A DNA stretch of 64,000 bases, from NCBI GenBank assembly GCA_963746155.1, contig CAVVAB010000009.1:62001-126000 (forward strand), read 5' to 3'. The position numbers and the translations under genes are program-made. This document shows positions 57,439 to 64,000 of the stretch, in pieces. The stretch comes from AC-32 sp963746155. GTDB taxonomy: Bacteria > Actinomycetota > Thermoleophilia > Gaiellales > Gaiellaceae. Positions within the stretch are counted from its first letter, which is position 1. The number at the start of each line of letters is the position of its first letter. Below the pieces are notes generated by a model. That model had not been told where the DNA came from. It saw nothing but the letters and a program-made list of their open reading frames with translations, and ran no database searches.

Positions 57439-58149
57439 GCTCGCGCAGAGCTTCGGGAACGTCGCCGAGCTGTACGACCGCGTGCGGCCGCCGTACTCCC
57501 GGCTGTTGCTCGACCGGGCGCAGGAGGTGCTCGAGCTCGATCCCGGTGCGCGCGTTCTCGACCTCGCCGCCGGCACCGGCCGGTTGACGCGCGAGCTCGC
57601 GCGCCGCTTCGGCGAGGTCGTCGCCGTCGAGCCGGACGAGCGGATGCGGGCGGTGCACGGCGGGGCGCTCGACGGGGAGTGCCGAGGCGATCCCGCTCGG
57701 CGACGAGAGCGTCGACGCGGTCTTCGTCGGCGAGGCGTTCCACTGGTTCGATCCGGCGGCGGCGATCCCGGAGCTCGTCCGCGTACTGCGACCGGCCGGC
57801 GGGATCGCGATCGTCTCGACGCACTGGTGGGAGACCGAGCCCCCGCTGCCTGATGCGGCGCTCGAGCTGCTGAGCGAGCCGTACGAGCGCTTCCGGGCGC
57901 AGCGCCGTCCGCCGTGGGACGACGCTTTCGCTGCGTCGCCGTTCGAGCCGCTCCACTACGAGCGGGCCGACGAGGAGCTGACGGTGGATCCCGACGCGCT
58001 GCTCACGCTCTACTCGACGACGAGCTCGCTCGCGGCGCTCCCCGTGGACGAGCGTGCCGCACTTGTTCGCACGCGTCCGGCCGCTGCTCGCAGGGCCGTA
58101 CCGGCTGCCTCTTCGTCACGAGCTCACCTGGACGCGCCTCTCCGGATGA
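57431..58149 (+). pseudogene. Second SAM methyltransferase of the tandem pair, two +1 indels
   Basis: Homologous to the gene before it: ELAQSFGNVAELYDRVRPPY, VLDLAAGTGRLTRELARRFG, then after an extra G in GGGG at 57674-57677 the frame reads SAEAIPLGDESVDAVFVGEA, FHWFDPAAAIPELVRVLRPA and RPPWDDAFAASPFEPLHYER. At 58062-58065 expected CTG reads CTTG and the tail continues FARVRPLLAGPYRLPLRHEL, ending at TGA that overlaps the next ATG. About 239 residues if restored. Confidence 0.8.
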
Positions 58150-59069
58150 CCGACGAGCTCCACATCGGCCGCCGCCACGTCCGCCTGACGAGCGGCGATC
58201 GCGTCCTCTTCCCGGGCGACGGCGTGACGAAGGGCGACCTCGCCGAGTACTACGCCGCGATCGGGCCGGCGATCGTGCCGCACCTGCGCGACCGGCCGTT
58301 CACGCTCAAGCGCTACCCGCACGGCATCGACGACCGGCCGTACTTCGCGAAACAGGCGCCGAAGGGCAAGCCGTCGTGGGTTCCGACCCGGCAGTTCCGG
58401 ACCTGGCCGCGCGAGGGCGACTCGCGGCTCGTCGACTTTGCGCTCGTCAACGAGCCCGCCGCGGTCGTGTGGATGGTCCAGATGAACTGCATCGACATGA
58501 ACGCCTGGTACTCGCGCGTCGACAAGCCGGACCGGCCCGACTACGTGGTCTTCGATCTCGACCCGCCCGAGTCGCGAAACGGCTTCATCCAGGCGATCCG
58601 GGTGGCGCACCTCGTGCGCGAGGCGCTCGAGCGGCTCGAGCTTCGCTCCTACGTGAAGACGAGCGGCGCCGACGGGATCCACGTGCTCCTTCCCATCACG
58701 CGGCGCTACTCGTACGCGGACGCGTACGAGCTGGCCGAGCTGGTCTCGCGGGGGCTCGAGAAGGAGAACCCGGGCCTCGTCACGACGGAGTGGCTGAAGA
58801 AGAAGCGCCGCGGAGTGCTCGTCGATCACCGCCAGAACGGCCACGGGAAGACGATCGCGTCTGCGTACTCCGTGCGGCCGAAGCCGGGCGCGCCGGTCTC
58901 GACGCCGCTGCGCTGGGAGGAGCTCGGCGAGAAGGTGCGCCCGCGCGACTTCGGCATGAAGGAAGCGCTCGAGCGGGTCGAGAAGCACGGAGACCTCTTC
59001 GAGCCGGTCCTGCAGGGCGGCCAGGCGCTCGGGCCTGCGCTGAAAGCGCTCCGCGTTCGACCCGAGTAA
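58146..59069 (+). CDS. LigD-type polymerase/primase domain protein, stand-alone
   Basis: 307 residues of the LigD PolDom family: LTSGDRVLFPGDGVTKGDLA, RPFTLKRYPHGIDDRPYFAK, the catalytic YVVFDLDPPE (two metal Asp), VKTSGADGIHVLLPITRRYS and DFGMKEALERVEKHGDLFEP. This archaeo-eukaryotic primase-type polymerase fills and extends ends in non-homologous end joining. Here it stands without ligase or 3'-phosphoesterase domains, and no Ku gene is in the window. ATGA overlap with the methyltransferase is accidental to function as far as can be seen. Confidence 0.92.
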   Translation: MTDELHIGRRHVRLTSGDRVLFPGDGVTKGDLAEYYAAIGPAIVPHLRDRPFTLKRYPHGIDDRPYFAKQAPKGKPSWVPTRQFRTWPREGDSRLVDFALVNEPAAVVWMVQMNCIDMNAWYSRVDKPDRPDYVVFDLDPPESRNGFIQAIRVAHLVREALERLELRSYVKTSGADGIHVLLPITRRYSYADAYELAELVSRGLEKENPGLVTTEWLKKKRRGVLVDHRQNGHGKTIASAYSVRPKPGAPVSTPLRWEELGEKVRPRDFGMKEALERVEKHGDLFEPVLQGGQALGPALKALRVRPE

Positions 59070-59988
59070 CTAGGGCCGTAGCTTCGAGGTGTCCACGACC
59101 TCGAAGTTGGAGCCCTTCACCTGCCCGAGCGTGTGCAGCTGGTCGTTCGACCACCCGGGACTGGGCGCGCCGCTGATGTACCAGTTCGACGCCGTTGTCG
59201 GCGACCATCATCCCGTAGCGCTTGAGCGCGAGCAGCACGATGCGCGCCTGGCGCGGGAACGGGCGGATGTCGAAGTTCGCCTTGAGCCGCACGCGCAGGC
59301 CCATCGGCGGGAGGTCGGTGGCGGTCAGGTCACTCGCGTAATGGCGCGCTGGGTAGACGAAAGCGCGGCGCGAGTCCTCGACGGTGAAGCGGAGAGCGTG
59401 GTCGATCACGCCGCGCTTCGCCTCGTCGTAGCGGGCGAGCCCCGGGAAGATCGGCAGGCCCGCGGCGTCGGCCGACGTCCACCCGGCCGGCCGGACCTTG
59501 TTCGAGCGCAGGTTCCAGGTCGCGCCTGCCCACGCGTGCCAGCGGCCGTTGCGCTTCTGGAGACCGCCGAGCTCGTAGAGGCGGCAGGCGCTCTTGTCGA
59601 GCAGCAGCGCGTGATGGTCGCTTCCGCCTTCGATGTGCACGCGCTTCGGGATCGGGTATCGGACATGATCGCTCTCGTCGCTGTACTCGAACGAGACTCG
59701 CGAACGGCGGGTCTTCTTCGTGACCACGTCGAATGGGATTCCGATCTTCGAGCCTTCCCAGAGGCCCGAGCCGAAGTCCGCGTGGAGGCCCGTCGAGGCG
59801 CCGATCGAGTCGATGATCGTTGCGGAGTTGCCCGCGACCGGGAGCTTGTCGACGCGCTGGTTCCACGGGTTCGACTTCGGGAAGATCGGACAGCGTGGGG
59901 CAGAGGGAACCCGGAGCGCGAACGCGGAGCCGCCGGCGCACGCAAGCGCCAGGACGATGACGGCAATGGCGGCGGCTCGAGCTCTCAC
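59070..59988 (-). pseudogene. Secreted protein of unknown family, one frameshift near the end
   Basis: Signal peptide AAIAVIVLALACAGGSAFAL, then CPIFPKSNPWNQRVDKLPVA, HADFGSGLWEGSKIGIPFDV, WNLRSNKVRPAGWTSADAAG, DEAKRGVIDHALRFTVEDSR and PPMGLRVRLKANFDIRPFPR. After an extra base near 59190 the frame continues SNWYISGAPSPGWSNDQLHT and ends at the TAG at 59070. I recall similar proteins in Gaiella-like actinobacteria; no function is known. Restored length about 305 residues. Convergent with the LigD-type gene. Confidence 0.75.
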
Positions 59989-60165
59989 GCGGTTGCTATC
60001 GGCAGAGGCATGTCCGTTTCGGACCCCTCGAGGCAGGTACCCAAAGACCTCCTCCCCGCTGCGAGCCTATCGAGCAAACCCGCACGCGTGGGTGACGGGA
60101 CCGTGCCGAAAGTGTGACGACGCGGGCGGTCACCGTCCGGGGCGGGGGAAGCGCCGACGGGCGGG

Positions 60166-60744
60166 CTAGCGGGAGCCGGCGCCGGCCTTGGCGCGCAGGG
60201 ACGCCTTGTACGCGCGCTTCTTCGCCTGGTAGGCCTCGAGCGCCTCGGGCGAGTCCACGTCGCCGAGAGTCGGGTGGCCCGGGTCGAGCTCGGCGGCCGC
60301 GGGGACGCCGAAGCGCTTCGACAGAACCGCGCCGAGTGCCTTGACCTTCATGTCGCCGAACCCGGGCAGCCCCGAGATCCGTCCGCGTAGATCGGCGCCG
60401 TCCGTCGCCTCGCTCCACACGCGCTCGGCGTCGCCGCCGTACTCGTCGGAGACGACCGACGCGAGGTCCTGGACGCGCGTCGCCATCGCACCCGGAAAGC
60501 GGTGGATCGCCGGCTTCTCGCGGAAGACCGCCTCGAGCCTGGCCGGATCCGTAGTCGCGATCGCTCCCGGATCGAGCGTCCCGAGCCGCTGTTGCAGCTT
60601 CAGCGGTCCGGCGAAGGCTGTCTGCACCGGCACCTGCTGGTCGAGCGCGAAACCGACCAGGAGGGCGAAGGGGTCGCGCGCGAGCAACTCGTCTGCCTCG
60701 TCGACGCCCGTGAAGTAGAGCCGGTCGGGGCGACGCACGGGCAT
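60166..60744 (-). CDS. HhH-GPD base-excision glycosylase-like protein
   Basis: 192 residues. Helix-hairpin-helix ISGLPGFGDMKVKALGAVLS and a six-helix glycosylase-type core (FALLVGFALDQQVPVQTAFA, GPLKLQQRLG). No four-Cys iron-sulfur loop as in EndoIII is present. The catalytic Asp expected after the hairpin is not clearly seen, so activity is uncertain. DNA binding of lesion sites is inferred from the fold. ATG start. Confidence 0.85.
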   Translation of the reverse strand: MPVRRPDRLYFTGVDEADELLARDPFALLVGFALDQQVPVQTAFAGPLKLQQRLGTLDPGAIATTDPARLEAVFREKPAIHRFPGAMATRVQDLASVVSDEYGGDAERVWSEATDGADLRGRISGLPGFGDMKVKALGAVLSKRFGVPAAAELDPGHPTLGDVDSPEALEAYQAKKRAYKASLRAKAGAGSR

Positions 60745-60753
60745 GCCTCGATC

Positions 60754-60813
60754 CTACAGCCACTCCGCCGCCCGCTCGCCGAGGGCGACCGTCGTCAGAT
60801 TCGTGTTTGGCCC
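60754..60813 (-). pseudogene. Possible remnant of a GMC oxidoreductase C-terminus
   Basis: Minus-strand frame reads GPNTNLTTVALGERAAEWL before a stop. This resembles the end of GMC flavoenzymes (VNPxLTixALAxRAA). Nothing upstream in the frame matches the family, so only this tail would be left. It lies just after the iron oxygenase gene. The match is short and could be chance. Confidence 0.25.
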
Positions 60814-60870
60814 GCGGGTGCGCCTGCGGGCGGTCCTCGTCCGGAACGAGGACGTCGGTGCGCCCGGCGG

Positions 60871-61542
60871 CTACCGGCCGAGCAGCTCCTCGAGCGGCTG
60901 CGCGGCAAGGCCGGCAGTCGTGATCGCGGAGACCCCGAGCAGCGCCTCGTCCTCGGCCGTCAGTGGGAGCGCGTCGAGCACGCGGTCGAGGTGGTCGCGG
61001 TGCCCGGGATCGAGCTCGGCGTGCTCGGAGAACGTCCGGAACGACTCCGGCGGATACCCGGTCCGCTCGATCAGCTGCTGAACGAGCTCCTCCGTCGGCG
61101 GAAAGCCCTCCATCACGCCGACGAAGCCGAGAAAGGCCAGCGGATGGTGGTGCAGGATCCAGTAGTACTGCGCGCCGACGAGCGTCGCGACCGAGGGCGG
61201 CGGCACCCGGGCGAGCACGTCGGCGCGCGACAGACCGAGAAGCTCGAGGTCGTCCAGGAGCGTCTCGTCGTGGCCGAGCTCCTCGTCCACATGCTCGTCG
61301 AGGTAGGCGGCGAGCGGGTCGTCGCGCACCTCGCGGGCCCTCTCGCCCGCGGCCACCGTGAGCGGGACCGTGGCGCGAATGATCTGGTGCTGGATCACCA
61401 GGTACTCGGGCCAGAGCTCTCGCAGGCGCGGGTGCTCGACGAGCTCGTCGCAGGCGACCCCGAGCGGCCCGATGGCAAGCTCGATCTTCGCGCGAAAGCG
61501 CGTGCTCGCCGTCCCCGGCTCGACGGCCGGAGTGCTCGTCAA
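60871..61542 (-). CDS. Haem-oxygenase-fold iron enzyme (HDO / Haem_oxygenas_2 type)
   Basis: About 223 residues. All-helical protein with the pattern of the haem-oxygenase-like diiron oxidases: LWPEYLVIQHQIIRATVPLT, YLDEHVDEELGHDETLLDDL (Glu and His ligands), LHHHPLAFLGFVGVMEGFPP and TFSEHAELDPGHRDHLDRVL (HxxxD...H ligands), then DALPLT. Members oxidise small amines, fatty acids or peptides with O2. The TTG start overlaps the stop of the upstream 71-residue peptide gene (TTGA), so enzyme and peptide are made together. No haem or TenA thiaminase signature. Confidence 0.85.
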   Translation of the reverse strand: MTSTPAVEPGTASTRFRAKIELAIGPLGVACDELVEHPRLRELWPEYLVIQHQIIRATVPLTVAAGERAREVRDDPLAAYLDEHVDEELGHDETLLDDLELLGLSRADVLARVPPPSVATLVGAQYYWILHHHPLAFLGFVGVMEGFPPTEELVQQLIERTGYPPESFRTFSEHAELDPGHRDHLDRVLDALPLTAEDEALLGVSAITTAGLAAQPLEELLGR

Positions 61543-61754
61543 TGAACCGCGAAGAGCGTGCGGAGACAGGGGTCGGGCTCGCACCCGTCGTGACGTCTGA
61601 GCGCGTCTCCCAACCGCGTGAGCTTCTCCAGCTCCTCGGGCGTGAACTCGAGGAGCGCCTCGTACGTCTCCGAGCTGAGAGTGCTGACGACGCTCTGAGC
61701 GAGGTACTGCGCGAGCTCCGGCGGAATCTCTCTGGGCCTGTGCTTGTCGTTCAT
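61539..61754 (-). CDS. 71-residue precursor-like peptide 1
   Basis: The peptide reads MNDKHRPREIPPELAQYLAQ, then SVVSTLSSETYEALLEF, then TPEELEKLTRLGDALRRHDG and CEPDPCLRTLFAVH. It is the same length as the upstream peptide and shares EL.xL...G.AL....G and the last residues AVH. The second half holds two Cys five residues apart. It resembles a leader-plus-core precursor. The weak Shine-Dalgarno AGGAC precedes the ATG. Coupled to the iron enzyme by TTGA overlap. A role as its substrate is inferred. Confidence 0.75.
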   Translation of the reverse strand: MNDKHRPREIPPELAQYLAQSVVSTLSSETYEALLEFTPEELEKLTRLGDALRRHDGCEPDPCLRTLFAVH

Positions 61755-61776
61755 GACTGTCCTGTGACCGACGGGC

Positions 61777-61992
61777 TCAGTGGACCGCGCGCGCGGTTTG
61801 CGCGGGCGCCCCGTCCGCTTCGAGAGCCGCGCCGACCTTGTCGAGGGCGTCCAGCTCCGCAGCTGAGAGCGAGTTCAGCGCCTTATGGGTCTTGTCCCCC
61901 ACGTCGCCCGGATTCAAGCCCTTCTTGTTCAGGAACTGCTTTACGCGGTCCTTCGTCGGCTCGCGGTCCTCGCGTCCCCCTTGGTCTGGCAT
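61777..61992 (-). CDS. 71-residue precursor-like peptide 2
   Basis: The peptide reads MPDQGGREDREPTKDRVKQF, then LNKKGLNPGDVGDKTHKALN and SLSAAELDALDKVGAALEAD, then GAPAQTARAVH. It is 71 residues like peptide 1 and aligns with it over AELDALDKVGAALEADG against EELEKLTRLGDALRRHDG, with the same AVH end. No Cys. ATG at 61992 is chosen because GGGAGGAG stands 2-3 nt upstream; an ATG at 62004 adds four residues. It heads the operon behind a canonical TTGACA promoter. Confidence 0.75.
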   Translation of the reverse strand: MPDQGGREDREPTKDRVKQFLNKKGLNPGDVGDKTHKALNSLSAAELDALDKVGAALEADGAPAQTARAVH

Positions 61993-62022
61993 CGCTCCTC
62001 CCATCTGGGGTGAACGCCGCCG

Positions 62023-62051
62023 AATATCGTGGCTCAGCCTGCCCCTGTCAA
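62023..62051 (-). promoter_or_regulatory. Canonical promoter of the peptide / iron enzyme operon
   Basis: Minus-strand TTGACA (62046-62051), a 17-bp spacer and GATATT (62023-62028), 31 nt before the ATG at 61992. It is the best -35/-10 pair in the window and, with a strong Shine-Dalgarno, contrasts with the leaderless style elsewhere. Confidence 0.65.
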
Positions 62052-62053
62052 GG

Positions 62054-64000
62054 CTAGTACGGCTTCGCGGCGAGCTCTCGCGCGGCTCGACCAGCCCGAT
62101 CCAGGGACATCCGGTTTCCCTTGCTCTCGTAGCGGGCGGAAGCCTGCTGGAGGGCCTCGAGCGCGTCCTCTCGCCGCTCCGCGACCGTCAGGACCTCGGC
62201 CAGGTCGGAGAACGCGTCGCCCTGGGTGTTGAGCAGGTCGGTCGTCTCGACGATTTCGACTGCCTCTCGCGCCAGCGCCTGGGCCTCCTCGATCTCGCCG
62301 CGCCGCGCCTTGATCTTCGCTCGTGCGCTCCGCCACAGCACCTGCGAGACCACGTCGTTGGCCGCGGCGGCGGCCTCGCTCGCCCGGCTGAGGCCCTCCG
62401 CCTCGTCGTACTCGCCTTGCGTGTAGAGCGCCTGGGCAAGAAAGCCCGCGATCGTCGACAGGTAGCTGCGCTCGCCCATCCGCTCGAGTGTTGCGTAGCT
62501 GTCGCGCAGGATCTCCGCGGCCCGCTCGGCGTCGCCGCCCAGCGTCTCGACGAAGAATGCCTCCTGCGCGATGACGGCCGCCAACACGGTGAGTCCGAGC
62601 TCGTCGATCACCTGCGTACCCTCGGCGAGCAGCTCGCGGGCCAGCTCGAATTCGCCGGCCATCGCTTCGAGCGCCGCACGCTCGACACAGCAGAAGGCTC
62701 GGATGGTCGGGTCGTCGCCCGCGGTTGCGAGGAACTCCTTGCAGCGTGCGATGCCCTCATCGACCGGCAAGCGGCCCGAAGACCGCTCCGACCATGAGCC
62801 AGCTGATGCTCTCCGCCTTCTCTGCGCGCGTAGTTTCCACGCTCCGCATACGAGAGCGCTTGTCTCCACGCCTCCTCGGCCGGGCCGAACGCGCCCATGA
62901 CGCTGCCGTGAACGCGGCCGAGCAGGTTCCATGCCTGAGCGAGGCTGAAGTCGTCGCCGAGCTCCTCGCACGCTCGCAGCGTCTCCTCCGCGTCTTCGAG
63001 GAGTCCGTCGCTGCCTCCGCTCAGACAGCCGGAGCGTGCAGAGCCCGAGGAGCGCGCGGGCCGGCCTGCGGTCGCTCAGCTCGAAGGCGTCCTCGAGCGC
63101 GCGCAGCCCCTCGGCGACGTACCCGCGCGTGGACCAGAAGCTCCACAGTGCAGTGACGAGGCGCAGCATCAGGTCGGCGTCCCGCGTCTCCCTGGCGAAC
63201 CTGATCGCCGCTCGCAGGTTCGCGTTGTCGCCGTCGAGCTGCGCGAACACGGCCGGCTGGTCGCCGGTCCGCGACTCGAGGTCGAGCCGCTCTGCCTCGT
63301 CCGCGTACCAGCGCGCATGGAGTCGGCGCGCTTCGTCGGCCTCGCCCGCGGCCTCGAGCAGCTCGAGCGCGTACTCGCGGATCGTCTCGAGCATCCAGAA
63401 GCGCGGCTCGCCGTCCGGGTCCGTCCCTGCGGCGCAGGAGGCTCTTCTCGAGGAGCGAGCCGAGCCCGTCGAGGACATCGGTTTCGAGAGAGCCGTCGGG
63501 GTCGCAGAGGGCCTCCGCAGCCTCGAGCCTGCAACCGCCGACGAACGAGCCGAGCCGGGCGAACAGGACCTTCTCGTCCTCGAGCAGTAGGTCGTGGCTC
63601 CACTCGATCGTCGCGCGCAGCGTGCGCTGGCGCTCGTCCAGGTCCTGAGCTCCGCCGGTGAGGAGCTTGAGCCGCTGGTCGAGCCGGCGCAGGAGCGCGG
63701 CCGGCGTGAGTGCGCGGACGCGCGGCGCGGCGAGCTCGATCGCGAGCGGCAAGCCGTCGAGGCGAACGCAGATCTCGGCGACCGCCTCCGCGTTGTCGTC
63801 GGTCAGCGCGAAGTCGGTGGCCGCGGCGTGGGCTCGCTCGACGAAGAGCCTGACCGCCTCGGACTCCTCGAGGTCCGCGGCATTCGCCGGCCGTTCCCTG
63901 TCCGGCAGCGCGAGCGGCGGGACCGCATAGGTGCGCTCGCCCGAGAGGTGCAGCGGCGTTCTGCTCGTCGCCAACACGCGTAGCCCCGGGGCGGCGGCGA
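62054..64000 (-). pseudogene. AfsR/LuxR-type NB-ARC ATPase with TPR repeats, partial, frameshifted
   Basis: C-terminal part of a large signal-transduction ATPase; the 5' end lies beyond the right edge. NB-ARC parts are LATSRTPLHLSGERTYAVPP, EAVRLFVERAHAAATDFAL, EICVRLDGLPLAIELAAPRV and LLTGGAQDLDERQRTLRATI, then EWSHDLLLEDEKVLFARL. TPR repeats follow (FWMLETIREYALELLEAAGE, ALEAMAGEFELARELLAEGT, QALYTQGEYDEAEGLSRASE). Four single-base insertions are seen near 63433, 63025, 62833 and 62768-62771 (again CTG to CTTG). Such proteins usually start with a SARP or cyclase domain and act as transcription regulators. Confidence 0.78.

Noticed and set aside
54885..57956. A 1023-codon open frame on the minus strand opposite DUF1326, the acyl-CoA dehydrogenase and a methyltransferase
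   Set aside because: Rich in Arg, Ala and Pro/Ser with no family match; it is the antisense shadow of well-conserved plus-strand genes in very GC-rich DNA.
60871..61542. TenA thiaminase or true haem oxygenase
   Set aside because: No TenA active-site Cys or thiamine gene context and no haem-oxygenase proximal-His signature; the Glu/His/Asp pattern fits the diiron members.
1..64000. CRISPR arrays, prophage, insertion sequences, tRNA or rRNA genes
   Set aside because: No regularly spaced repeats, integrase or transposase motifs, attachment sites, or cloverleaf/CCA patterns were seen by eye. A covariance scan for tRNA would be decisive.

Overview
The window is about 64 kb of very GC-rich, gene-dense bacterial chromosome with no rRNA, tRNA, CRISPR array or recognisable insertion sequence. 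Several gene orders are actinobacterial. mfd, mazG, eno, a divIC/ftsB-like gene and a DUF501 gene stand in the order known from Mycobacterium. A Mec / CysO / CysM / MoeZ-type cysteine pathway is present, as are an FdxA-type ferredoxin and an AfsR-like NTPase. Many GTG and TTG starts and the Gaiella/Solirubrobacter-like secreted proteins suggest a deep Actinomycetota lineage such as Thermoleophilia. The lineage is inferred, not proved.

Layout. 0-12 kb: translation, repair and glycolysis genes (pth end, mfd, prsA-like foldase, mazG, eno, pyk, divIC, DUF501), an HTH-receiver regulator and a PAP2 phosphatase. 12-18 kb: a glycerophosphodiesterase, an L,D-transpeptidase, a thiol-redox / cytochrome c maturation trio (TlpA, CcmH, CcdA) and a glycosyltransferase. 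18-25 kb: small redox proteins, a ferredoxin, a flavoprotein, a two-component pair and a secreted beta-helix protein. 25-33 kb: a radical SAM gene with a LexA-like box divergent from a cupin gene, an MBL hydrolase, a CNNM/CBS protein, a cupredoxin, and the sulfur-carrier cysteine operon in which CysO and CysM share one open frame. 33-38 kb: the principal sigma factor, an M20 peptidase, an HD-family protein and a PhoB-like regulator divergent from a soluble kinase. 38-46 kb: a Pst phosphate-uptake locus with two pstS genes flanking pstC-pstA-pstB-phoU, followed by an arsenic cassette (ArsR, ArsC, aquaglyceroporin). 46-54 kb: an amidohydrolase and a kinase/regulator/MMPL pump/FAD monooxygenase unit. 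54-60 kb: GST, DUF1326, acyl-CoA dehydrogenase, two methyltransferases and a stand-alone LigD-type polymerase. 60-64 kb: a HhH-GPD protein, an operon of two paralogous 71-residue peptides with a haem-oxygenase-fold iron enzyme, and a partial AfsR-like ATPase.

Four features cut across the window. First, a 75-bp intergenic repeat occurs four times; one of its hairpins changes sequence but keeps its pairing. Second, short perfect palindromes sit in frame inside coding genes, one exactly at the CysO-CysM junction. Third, many genes have a TAnnnT hexamer 6-10 nt before the start codon and no Shine-Dalgarno, which suggests widespread leaderless transcription. Fourth, single-base indels break otherwise well-conserved genes, about 20 of them within the pst locus while pstB is intact. 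These indels may be sequence errors, so the broken genes are annotated as frameshifted, not dead.

The best candidate for an undescribed system is the peptide-peptide-iron oxygenase operon at 60.9-62.0 kb.
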